From: Rhodovibrio sodomensis | Lineage (GTDB): Bacteria; Pseudomonadota; Alphaproteobacteria; Kiloniellales; Rhodovibrionaceae | Length of the DNA: 64,000 nucleotides | Assembly (NCBI RefSeq): GCF_016583645.1 | Contig: NZ_NRRL01000015.1 | Coordinates: 1 to 64,000 of the forward strand | Reading direction: 5' to 3' | Shown: positions 57,116 to 64,000 of the stretch, piece by piece | How positions within the stretch are numbered: the stretch's first letter is position 1 | How the letters are laid out: each line of letters begins with the position of its first letter | The notes under the pieces: model-generated | Seen by the model: the letters and a program-made list of their open reading frames with translations, nothing else | Databases searched by the model: none | Told to the model about the DNA's origin: nothing | Made by a program: the position numbers and the translations under genes

Positions 57116-58798
57116 TCAGCCCTGCAGCATGCGCTTCAAGAGGTCCACGTCCTCGGCGAAGGCGGCGTCGCCGGCGCGCAGTTCGTCGACCTTCTTGACC
57201 GCGTGCATCACGGTGGTGTGGTCGCGGCCGCCGAACTTGCGGCCGATCTCGGGCAGCGAGCGGGCGGTCAGGGTCTTGGCGAGGTACATCGCCACCTGCC
57301 GGGGCCGGGCGACCGCGCGGGCCCGCCGGGCGGAGGCCATGTCGGAGATCCGGACGTTGTAGTGCTCGGCGACCTTCTTCTGGATCTCGTCGATCGTGAC
57401 CCGCCGGTCGGAGGCGCGCAGGATGTCGTGCAGCACCTCCTGGCAGGTCTCCAGCGTGATCTGCCGGCCGACCAGGGTGGCGTGCGCCACGATCCGGTTC
57501 AGCGCGCCTTCCAGCTCGCGCACGCTGGAGGTGATCTTGTGCGCCAGGAACTCCATCACCTTGGTCGGGATCGCCACGCCCATCTGGTCGGCCTTGGCCT
57601 GCAGGATCGACAGCCGCAGCTCGTAGGTCGTCGGGTGGATGTCCGCGACCAGGCCCCAGCCCAGGCGCGAGCGCATCCGTTCCTCGACGCCCTCCAGGTC
57701 GGACGGGCTCTTGTCGGCGGAGATCACCACCTGCCGGTTCTGGTCGACCAGCGCGTTGAAGGTGTGGAAGAACTCCTCCTGGGTCGCCTCGCGCCCGCCG
57801 ATGAACTGCACGTCGTCGATCATCAGCACGTCGACCGAGCGGAACTGCTCCTTGAACGCCATGGTGTTCTTCGTGCGCAGGGCGCGCACGAACTGGTACA
57901 TGAACTTCTCGGCCGAGAGGTAGATGATCTTCTTGTGCGGCTGGCGGTTGTGGATGTGCCAGGCGATCGCGTGCATCAGGTGGGTCTTGCCGAGCCCGAC
58001 CCCGCCATAGAGGAACAGCGGATTGAACGGCACCACGTCGGCGTCGCCGACCCGGCGCGCGGCGGCATAGGCCAGTTCGTTCGGCTTGCCGACGACGAAG
58101 TTATCGAACGTGAAACGCGGGTCCAGCGGCGCGGAGATGTCGCCGAAGCCGCCCTCCCGGCTTTCGTACAGGCCAGCGTCGCCGGAGTCGCGCACGGTCG
58201 AGGCGTCGCGCACGGTCGAGGCGTCGCGCATCTCAACCGGGTGGGTCGCCTGGGAGGGCGCAGCGGGCGCCTCGGCCACGCCGGAGTCGCCGGCCGTGCA
58301 AGCCGGGGCCGCGCCAAGGTTGGCCGGGTCGCCCGCGGCCGTGTCGCGGGCATCCCGGTCGCCGCCGGCCTCGAAACCGTTCTGGGGCCGGCTGCCGTTC
58401 GGCTGGTTGGCGCCGACCGCCTGGGCGCCGCGGCCGGTGCGCTCGGGCGCCTGGACGACGATCTCGACCGCGCCGATCTGGGCATTCTCGCTGGCCCACA
58501 GGGCGCGCAGCCGGTCGGCGTAGTTGGAGGAGACCCAGTCGCGCATGAACCGCGTCGGCACGGCCATGCGCACCGTCTGGCCGCGCTGCCCGTTCAGGGT
58601 CAGGGGCTTCAGCCAGGAGCGGAAGGCGGCCTCGCCGACTTCCTGGCGCAGCCGGCCGCGCACCCGCGCCCACTGCTCGTTCAGCGACCCGCCGGCAGCC
58701 GTACCGGCCCCGGTCGCCTGACGGTCGCCTGGGAACCCGGTGTTCGTCGCATGCGTGCTGCCGGCGTTCTGCTGCGCCGGACCGGACGATTGTGTCAT
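57116..58798 (-). CDS. dnaA: Chromosomal replication initiator protein DnaA
   Basis: 560 residues, long for DnaA because domain II is expanded. Domain I: WARVRGRLRQEVGEAAFRSWLKPL. Domain II: low-complexity, with a tandem RDASTV-RDASTV-RD repeat. Domain III AAA+: FLYGGVGLGKTHL (Walker A), VDVLMIDDVQF (Walker B), sensor DKSPSDLEGVEERMRSRLGWGL. Domain IV: ARPRQVAMYLAKTLTARSLPEIG and FGGRDHTTVMHA, binding DnaA boxes. ATG 58798 has GAGGCGG upstream; the frame is open 38 codons further but not homologous. Confidence 0.97.
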   Translation of the reverse strand: MTQSSGPAQQNAGSTHATNTGFPGDRQATGAGTAAGGSLNEQWARVRGRLRQEVGEAAFRSWLKPLTLNGQRGQTVRMAVPTRFMRDWVSSNYADRLRALWASENAQIGAVEIVVQAPERTGRGAQAVGANQPNGSRPQNGFEAGGDRDARDTAAGDPANLGAAPACTAGDSGVAEAPAAPSQATHPVEMRDASTVRDASTVRDSGDAGLYESREGGFGDISAPLDPRFTFDNFVVGKPNELAYAAARRVGDADVVPFNPLFLYGGVGLGKTHLMHAIAWHIHNRQPHKKIIYLSAEKFMYQFVRALRTKNTMAFKEQFRSVDVLMIDDVQFIGGREATQEEFFHTFNALVDQNRQVVISADKSPSDLEGVEERMRSRLGWGLVADIHPTTYELRLSILQAKADQMGVAIPTKVMEFLAHKITSSVRELEGALNRIVAHATLVGRQITLETCQEVLHDILRASDRRVTIDEIQKKVAEHYNVRISDMASARRARAVARPRQVAMYLAKTLTARSLPEIGRKFGGRDHTTVMHAVKKVDELRAGDAAFAEDVDLLKRMLQG

Positions 58799-59511
58799 GC
58801 CGCCTCGTGTGTCCCCAAAAAAGCCGTGACGCGAGGTCCCGATCGACGCGGATCGTTTCCGCATCCGGCAAGCCGACCGTCGCTCCCCGGACGGCGGCCA
58901 ACGTAAGCTCACTTGGGCGGCGCGTGACCCGTCGGTTCAGGGGAACCGGCCTGCCACCGCCCGCCCTCGCTCAGTAGATTCAAGGAAATGATAAAAGGGG
59001 CTTAAGAGTCGAGTCCAAAAAACGGCCCGGCATGCAATCAAAACAAAACCAATATTTAGACACAATCCACCGATACCCAATTGTATTGGGCGTTTACCAA
59101 TAAAAGACTGGTCTTCGAGAGTCCCTTGCGGGGGAGTGTAACTTACCGGTCACGCGCCGGTAAGGCAACGGGACCGAATATAGAACGCGCGCCCGGCCTG
59201 CGCGAAACCCGCCGCAAGCTGGGATACGGGCTTGAAAACACGCCCGAAAAAAATCTCACCCCCCGAACCAAGCTACAGTCGGGCCAAGCGACAGTCGGGC
59301 CAAGCGGTCGTCGGACCCGCCAGGCGGCTTGGCACACGCCGCCGTCGGGCGCCCGGGTCCGCTGGGGCACGCTGGCGCGATACGGACCCGGGACGCAAAT
59401 AGCCGGCGAACCTCCGGGGCACCGACCCCGGCGATCGCCGGCCGAATTGTGCGTCGCGCAGAGCGCGGACAGGACAGCGGCCCGCGCGGGCGCCTGCTTC
59501 AGGCCAAGGCG
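58799..59511. promoter_or_regulatory. Structured dnaA-rpsT intergenic region (dnaA control region, possible origin)
   Basis: 713 bases with no supported gene. 58976-59120 is strongly AT-rich and contains the dyad CCCAAT-TGT-ATTGGG (near 59077). A perfect 8-bp inverted repeat CTTACCGG-N7-CCGGTAAG lies at 59142-59164, and a 16-bp direct repeat ACAGTCGGGCCAAGCG at 59275-59290 and 59291-59306. I find no exact TTATCCACA box. It surely carries the dnaA promoter; an origin role is speculative. Confidence 0.55.
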
Positions 59512-59775
59512 TTAGGCAAGGGCCTTCACGCGCTGGCTCAGGCGGCTGATCTTGCGCGCCTTGGTGTTGCGGTGGATCACGCCCTTGTTGACGCCGCGCG
59601 CGAGCTCGGGCTCGGCCTGCTTCAGCGCGTCCTGGGCGGCGGGCTTGTCGCCGCGCTGGATCGCGGCCTCGACCTTCTTGACGAAGGTACGGATGCGGCT
59701 CTTGCGGGCGTGATTGATCGCGTAGCGCCGCGCGTTGCGACGGATGCGCTTCTCGGCCGACTTATGGTGCGCCAT
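59512..59775 (-). CDS. rpsT: 30S ribosomal protein S20
   Basis: 87 residues, full length. [39 protein letters not shown] is the classic S20 N-terminus, with a conserved [20 protein letters not shown]-terminus. Binds 16S rRNA in the 30S body. Start ATG 59775 removes a non-homologous extension. In many alphaproteobacteria rpsT lies directly upstream of dnaA, as here. Confidence 0.97.
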   Translation of the reverse strand: MAHHKSAEKRIRRNARRYAINHARKSRIRTFVKKVEAAIQRGDKPAAQDALKQAEPELARGVNKGVIHRNTKARKISRLSQRVKALA

Positions 59776-59900
59776 GGCTGATCTATCGTGCTCTTGCGGT
59801 TCGGGTAGTGCGCTGTGGCGGCGGGTTATATCGGCGCCGTCCGGCGCCGTCAAGCCGATGCAAGGCGCGGGCGGTCGGGATGCGCGGGCTCGGCCAACTG

Positions 59901-60010
59901 ACCCCCTCCCCCTCCACTGGAGAAGGGGCGAGGGGAGGATGTGCCATGGGTCCATGCCGCGGGCAACCTCCTCTCCCTGGCCCTTCCCAGTGGCGGAGAG
60001 GGAACCACCC
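59901..60010. repeat. Family B doublet repeat (locus 8)
   Basis: ccccctccccctccactggagaaggggcgaggggaggatg (about 59901) mirrored by caacctcctctccctggcccttcccagtggcggagaggg (about 59964-60002). Between the rpsT promoter region and the 3' end of the enoyl-CoA hydratase gene. Confidence 0.78.
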
Positions 60011-60033
60011 CGGCGCTGGCGCGAAAACGCCCC

Positions 60034-60810
60034 TTACCGGTGCTGCCAGTCGGGCTTGCGCTTGTTGACGAAGGCGTCCATGCCCTCCGCCCGGTCCCGG
60101 GTCGCGAAGGTGCTGTGGAAGCTCCGCCGCTCGAAGCGCACGCCCTCGCGCAGCGTGGTCTCGAAGGCGATGTTGACCGCCTCCTTGCAGCGCTGGGCGA
60201 TCGGCAGCGACATGCCGGCGATCGTGCCGGCGGTCTTGAGCGCTTCGTTCTTGAGATCGGAGGCCGGGACGACCTTGGCGACCAGGCCGGCGCGCTCGGC
60301 CTCCTCGGCGTCCATCATCCGGCCGGTCAGGCACAGCTCCATCGCCTTCGCCTTGCCGACCGCGCGGGTCAGGCGCTGCGTGCCGCCGGCCCCTGGGATC
60401 GTGCCCAGCTTGATCTCCGGCTGGCCGAACTTCGCCGAATCGCCGGCGATGATGATGTCGCACATCATCGCGATCTCGCAGCCGCCGCCGAGCGCAAAGC
60501 CGGAGACCGCCGCGATCACCGGGGTGCGCAGGTCGGCCAGGACCTCCCAGTCGTCGGTGATGAAGTCCTCGGCGAACACCTGATCGTAGGTCTTGTCCTT
60601 CATCTCCTTGATGTCGGCGCCGGCGGCGAACGCCTTCTCCATCCCGGTCACCAGGATGCAGCCGATGTTCGGATCGTTATCGAACGCGCGCGCGGCCTCG
60701 CCCAGTTCGCGGACCAGCTGGGCGTTCAGCGCGTTCAGCGCATCCGGGCGGTCGAGCGTGATCACGCCCACCCGGTCCTGCGTGTCGACCTGGATCAACT
60801 CGTAGCTCAT
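60034..60810 (-). CDS. Enoyl-CoA hydratase
   Basis: 258 residues of the crotonase family. The oxyanion-hole segment AAGADIKEM and both catalytic glutamates ([15 protein letters not shown] and [20 protein letters not shown]) are present, so it should hydrate 2-trans-enoyl-CoA in beta-oxidation. Complete, ending [10 protein letters not shown], which is typical of the FadB1-like housekeeping enzyme. Located between mutM and rpsT, a conserved order in Rhodospirillales-like genomes. Confidence 0.95.
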   Translation of the reverse strand: MSYELIQVDTQDRVGVITLDRPDALNALNAQLVRELGEAARAFDNDPNIGCILVTGMEKAFAAGADIKEMKDKTYDQVFAEDFITDDWEVLADLRTPVIAAVSGFALGGGCEIAMMCDIIIAGDSAKFGQPEIKLGTIPGAGGTQRLTRAVGKAKAMELCLTGRMMDAEEAERAGLVAKVVPASDLKNEALKTAGTIAGMSLPIAQRCKEAVNIAFETTLREGVRFERRSFHSTFATRDRAEGMDAFVNKRKPDWQHR

Positions 60811-60867
60811 CGAATGCGCTCCTCTCGGCTGGCTCGGGTCGGTGATGGCAAGGGGCGGCGCTTTGCC

Positions 60868-60895
60868 CTCTCCCTTGAGGGGAGAGGGACCCCAC
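60868..60895. repeat. Family B repeat, single hairpin (locus 9)
   Basis: CCCTCTCCCTT-GAGGGGAGAGGG, one module only, between the enoyl-CoA hydratase start and the end of the next minus-strand gene. Confidence 0.7.
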
Positions 60896-60922
60896 CGCGA
60901 TCCTCCCCGTGCCGCGCGCCGG

Positions 60923-61342
60923 CTAGCGCGGCTGCAGGGTGTAGCGGACCGTCAGGTCGCCGTCGGCGCCCAGGTAGTCGATCTCGAGCTCCTCGTCCTC
61001 GCGGGCGAAGCGGTCCGGGCCCAGGCGCTGCCAGCCCAGCTGCGGCAGGGTCTGCCGGTAGAAGCGGCGCACGGCCGCGGTTGCGACCGCGCCGTGGGCG
61101 TAGGCCTCGACGATCCGCCCGGAGGGCTTGTCGAACGCCATGCCGGCGGCGGTGACTTCTTCCAGCCCGTCCATCAGCGGCAGATCGGCCACGTCGGCGA
61201 CGTAGCGGTCACTCGCCTGCGCGGCCGCCGGCCAAGGGACCGCGAACGCGAGCAGCCCGGCCACCAGCAGCGCCGCGCACGCGCGCACGCACCCAAGGGA
61301 ACGGCGGTTTCGGCAGGCGGAGCGGAGGCGGCGGGCGGTCAT
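60923..61342 (-). CDS. Hypothetical exported protein
   Basis: 139 residues. Signal sequence after an arginine-rich head ([24 protein letters not shown]), then a compact domain: [69 protein letters not shown]. This looks like a conserved alphaproteobacterial periplasmic protein found downstream of mutM, but I cannot name a family. Starts 14 bases after the mutM stop and is probably co-transcribed with it. Confidence 0.8.
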   Translation of the reverse strand: MTARRLRSACRNRRSLGCVRACAALLVAGLLAFAVPWPAAAQASDRYVADVADLPLMDGLEEVTAAGMAFDKPSGRIVEAYAHGAVATAAVRRFYRQTLPQLGWQRLGPDRFAREDEELEIDYLGADGDLTVRYTLQPR

Positions 61343-61356
61343 GCTCCTGCGATAGC

Positions 61357-62199
61357 CTATCGCTGCCGGCGCGGACAATAAAAAGTCGAGCGGTTGGACT
61401 GCACGATCCGCCGGATGCCGCCGGTATCCGCGACCCGGCAGTCGCAATCCGGGCAGGGGTGGCCTTGCTTGTCGTAGACCGCCCAGTCGTGCTGGAAGTA
61501 GCCGAGCTCGCCGGAAGCCTGGCGGTAATCCCGAAGCGAGGAGCCGCCGGCGGCGATCGCGCGCCGCAGCACCCCGCGGGTGGCGTTCGCCAGCCGCTCG
61601 GCGCGCCGGCCCTGCACGGTGTGCGCCTGGCGCCGGGGCGACAGCCCGGCGACGTAGAGCGCCTCGCAGACGTAGATGTTGCCCAGGCCGGCGACCGTCT
61701 TCTGGTCGAGCAAGGCCGCCTTGATCGGCGTGCGCCGGCCGGCCAGCCGGGCGGCCAGCTCCGGCCCGTTGAACGCGTTGCCGAGCGGCTCCGGCCCGAG
61801 GCCGCGGAAGTGCGCGCTGTCCTCGATCCCGTGTGCCGGCAGCAGGTCCATGAAGCCGAACCGCCGGGGATCGTTGAAGCGCACCTGGCAGCCCTGGTCG
61901 GTCAGGAAGACGACGTGGTCGTGCGGCTCGAACGGCGCGTCGGGATCGGCCGCGACCGCCAGCCGCCCGCTCATGCCAAGATGCATCAGGAGCACCCAGC
62001 CGTCGTCCAGGTGCGCCAGCATGTACTTCGCGCGGCGCTCGATCCGCGCGATCGTCCGGCCCTCCAGCCGCGCCACGAACCGGTCGGGCAGCGGCCAGCG
62101 CAGGTCCGGCCGGCGCTGGATCACGGACGCCAGCCTGCGCCCCTCCAGCCAGGGCCTGAGGCCGCGGCAGACGGTTTCCACCTCGGGCAGTTCGGGCAT
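61357..62199 (-). CDS. mutM: Formamidopyrimidine-DNA glycosylase
   Basis: 280 residues. Excises 8-oxoguanine and formamidopyrimidines and nicks the strand. The N-terminal catalytic (M)[13 protein letters not shown] must begin at Pro2, which fixes the ATG at 62199. Conserved Lys in LLMHLGMSG region, H2TH helix [17 protein letters not shown] and the C-terminal zinc finger CPDC...TFYCPRRQR. Divergent from ubiE. Confidence 0.97.
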   Translation of the reverse strand: MPELPEVETVCRGLRPWLEGRRLASVIQRRPDLRWPLPDRFVARLEGRTIARIERRAKYMLAHLDDGWVLLMHLGMSGRLAVAADPDAPFEPHDHVVFLTDQGCQVRFNDPRRFGFMDLLPAHGIEDSAHFRGLGPEPLGNAFNGPELAARLAGRRTPIKAALLDQKTVAGLGNIYVCEALYVAGLSPRRQAHTVQGRRAERLANATRGVLRRAIAAGGSSLRDYRQASGELGYFQHDWAVYDKQGHPCPDCDCRVADTGGIRRIVQSNRSTFYCPRRQR

Positions 62200-62343
62200 C
62201 GGGCTCAGCTGTCGTGATGGATGGGGTCGTGGTTGGCGGTTCGGCGACGGTCGCGGGTCGCACGCCGGCGCGCCCGAAATCTGGCGCCCTGCGGCGCGCG
62301 CGCACAGTAGCGTGCGCGACGCCACCGCGCTATGGTCCGCGCC

Positions 62344-63180
62344 ATGATGCGCGAGGATCCTTCCGACAGCGAATTCCACGAGGCGGCCGACGCCGCCGCG
62401 GACCCAAGCGAGCCCCGCGGGCGCCGGCGGTTTTCCGCGGGCGCCCGGGCTTCGTTCGGCTACCGCGATGTCGGCGCGGCGGAAAAGCAGGGGCTGGTGC
62501 GCGGCGTGTTTTCCAACGTCGCGCGCTCCTACGACCTGATGAACGACCTGATGAGCGTGGGCGTCCACCGGCTGTGGAAGGACGCGTTCGTCGACTGGCT
62601 GAACCCGCGCCCCGGCTGGACCGTGCTGGACGTCGCCGGCGGCACCGGCGACATCGCCTTCCGGGTGCGCAAGCGCACCGGCGACAACGGCCGCGTGGTG
62701 GTCTGCGACCTGACCCCGGACATGCTGAAGGTCGGCCGCGACCGGGCGGTCGACAAAGGCGTCCTGTCGGGCATCGACTGGCTCGCCGGCGACGCCATGA
62801 GTTTGCCGGTCAAGAGCCGCACGGCCGACGCCTACACGATCGCCTTCGGCCTGCGGAACGTCACCCACATCGAGGACGTGCTGGCGGAGGCCTACCGGAG
62901 CTTACGCCCCGGCGGGCGGTTCATGTGCCTGGAGTTCAGTCAGGTCGTGCTGCCGGTCTTGGACCGGGTCTACGACCTCTACTCCTTCAACGTGCTGCCG
63001 CGGATCGGCCAGCTGGTCGCGCGCGACCGGGAGAGCTACCAGTACCTCGTCGAATCGATCCGCCGCTTCCCGCCGCAGGAGGAACTCGCCTCGATGATGC
63101 GCGCGGCCGGCTTCGAGCGGGTGACCTACCGCAACCTCTCCGGCGGCATCGCGGCGATCCATTCCGGCTGGCGGTTGTAA
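62344..63180 (+). CDS. ubiE: Ubiquinone/menaquinone C-methyltransferase UbiE
   Basis: 278 residues. C-methylates the benzoquinol ring in ubiquinone synthesis. UbiE signatures: [43 protein letters not shown], motif [14 protein letters not shown] and [29 protein letters not shown]. Ends [10 protein letters not shown]. Start among ATGs at 62332, 62344 and 62347 is uncertain. Followed after 9 bases by ubiB. Confidence 0.96.
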   Translation: MMREDPSDSEFHEAADAAADPSEPRGRRRFSAGARASFGYRDVGAAEKQGLVRGVFSNVARSYDLMNDLMSVGVHRLWKDAFVDWLNPRPGWTVLDVAGGTGDIAFRVRKRTGDNGRVVVCDLTPDMLKVGRDRAVDKGVLSGIDWLAGDAMSLPVKSRTADAYTIAFGLRNVTHIEDVLAEAYRSLRPGGRFMCLEFSQVVLPVLDRVYDLYSFNVLPRIGQLVARDRESYQYLVESIRRFPPQEELASMMRAAGFERVTYRNLSGGIAAIHSGWRL

Positions 63181-63189
63181 CCCCGCTTC

Positions 63190-64000
63190 ATGCTGCGCGC
63201 CGCCCGCTCCCTTCTCCGGCTGCTGACGATCGCCCGCACGCTGGCCCGGCACGACGCGCTGGCGGTGCTGGAGATCGCCGGGGTGGCCAAGCCCGTGGTC
63301 TGGGCCGCCCGGCAGGTCAGCCGCCGCCACGTCGCCGGCCGGCCGGGGCAGAAGCTGGCGCGCGCGCTGTCCGACCTCGGCCCGTCGTTCATCAAGCTGG
63401 GACAGTTCATTTCGACCCGCTCCGATCTGATCGGGGAGCAGGTGTCCGAGGACCTGGCGGAGCTGCAGGACCACCTGCCGCCGTTCGACAGCGCGACCTC
63501 CCGGCAGATCGTCGAGGACGAGCTGGGCGGACCGGTCGAGACCTTCTACCGGCAGTTCGAGGCTCCCAAGACCGCCGCCTCGATCGCGCAGGTCCACATG
63601 GCCGTCACCACCGACGGCCGCGAGGTCGCGGTCAAGGTCCTGCGCCCGGGCATCGAACGGGCGTTCGACCGCGACCTGGACCTGTTCTACTGGCTGGCCG
63701 GGCTGGTCGAGCAGGCGCAGCCCAAGCTGCGCCGCTACAAGCCGGTCGCGATGGTGCGGCTGTTCGAGGAGCAGGTCCGCTTCGAGATGAACCTGTCGAT
63801 GGAGGCGGCCGCCGCGGACGAGCTGGCGGACAACTTCAAGGACGATCCCAGCTACAACGTGCCGCCGATCGACTGGGCGCGGACGTCGCGCCGGGTGATG
63901 ACCCAGGGCCGGATCGACGGCATCCCGATGGACGACCGCGACGCCCTGCTGGCCGCCGGGCACGACCTCGACGACGTGCTGGAGAAGGCGGCGGCGATCT
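63190..64000 (+). CDS. ubiB: Ubiquinone biosynthesis regulatory kinase-like protein UbiB (partial)
   Basis: The first 270 residues, running off the right edge. The KxGQ motif region SDLGPSFIKLGQFISTRSDLIG and the Ala-rich loop AASIAQVHMA are diagnostic of the UbiB/ADCK atypical kinase family, and VAVKVLRPGIERAF supplies the nucleotide-site Lys. UbiB supports extraction or handling of ubiquinone intermediates at the membrane. Coupled to ubiE. The C-terminal membrane part lies outside the window. Confidence 0.96.
   Translation, partial: MLRAARSLLRLLTIARTLARHDALAVLEIAGVAKPVVWAARQVSRRHVAGRPGQKLARALSDLGPSFIKLGQFISTRSDLIGEQVSEDLAELQDHLPPFDSATSRQIVEDELGGPVETFYRQFEAPKTAASIAQVHMAVTTDGREVAVKVLRPGIERAFDRDLDLFYWLAGLVEQAQPKLRRYKPVAMVRLFEEQVRFEMNLSMEAAAADELADNFKDDPSYNVPPIDWARTSRRVMTQGRIDGIPMDDRDALLAAGHDLDDVLEKAAAI

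Overview
The window is a continuous stretch of chromosome from a high-GC alphaproteobacterium. The evidence is the order dnaA-dnaN-recF-gyrB next to rpsT, an enoyl-CoA hydratase, mutM, ubiE and ubiB; a CpdR-type regulator with a perfect CtrA site; an IalB-family protein; EI-Ntr (ptsP); and the zinc-ribbon/ftsE/ftsX/ydcF/plsC cluster. A Rhodospirillales-like member is the best guess, but this is inference from gene content and not a placement.

Layout: 1-1,800 holds the tail of an unknown gene, a small unknown protein and a PAS-fold protein. 1,900-12,600 carries ptsP, lysC, ubiG, an IalB-family exported protein, methyltransferases, an atypical lipoprotein gene and the comF-grxC-nitrilase operon. 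12,900-20,000 carries a ribbon-helix-helix regulator, then mutT, argJ and a parvulin foldase, divergent from secA. 20,000-26,900 has accA, a TPP riboswitch controlling an orphan ThiY-like binding protein, a cold-shock gene, an ACT/Nudix pair, a 47-residue membrane protein, cpdR and a zinc-ribbon membrane protein. 27,100-33,000 is ftsE-ftsX-ydcF-plsC followed by a B12-dependent ribonucleotide reductase with a frameshift. 33,000-51,600 is mostly metabolic and accessory single genes: HAD hydrolase, cupin, GST, glyoxalase II, VapBC, uracil-DNA glycosylase, sirtuin, tyrosine phosphatase, fructosamine kinase, transporters, AsmA and a metallo-beta-lactamase fold hydrolase. 51,700-64,000 is the replication block (gyrB, recF, dnaN, dnaA, all read leftwards) and the rpsT/echA/mutM/ubiE/ubiB block.

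No rRNA, tRNA, CRISPR array, phage or transposase gene was recognised. The main non-coding content is two interspersed repeat families. Family A is a pair of hairpins bounded by TAGAGCAA or TAGGGCAA, found at seven loci at the 3' ends of genes. At six of these the repeat edge itself supplies the TAG stop codon. Family B is a doublet of CTCTCC/GGAGAG hairpins, found at nine intergenic loci.

No clearly new multi-gene system is visible. The most unusual signals are the stop-codon-donating repeats, a strong terminator plus an 11-bp tandem array directly before secA, the nrdJ frameshift on a C tract, the CtrA site before cpdR, and the structured dnaA-rpsT intergenic region.
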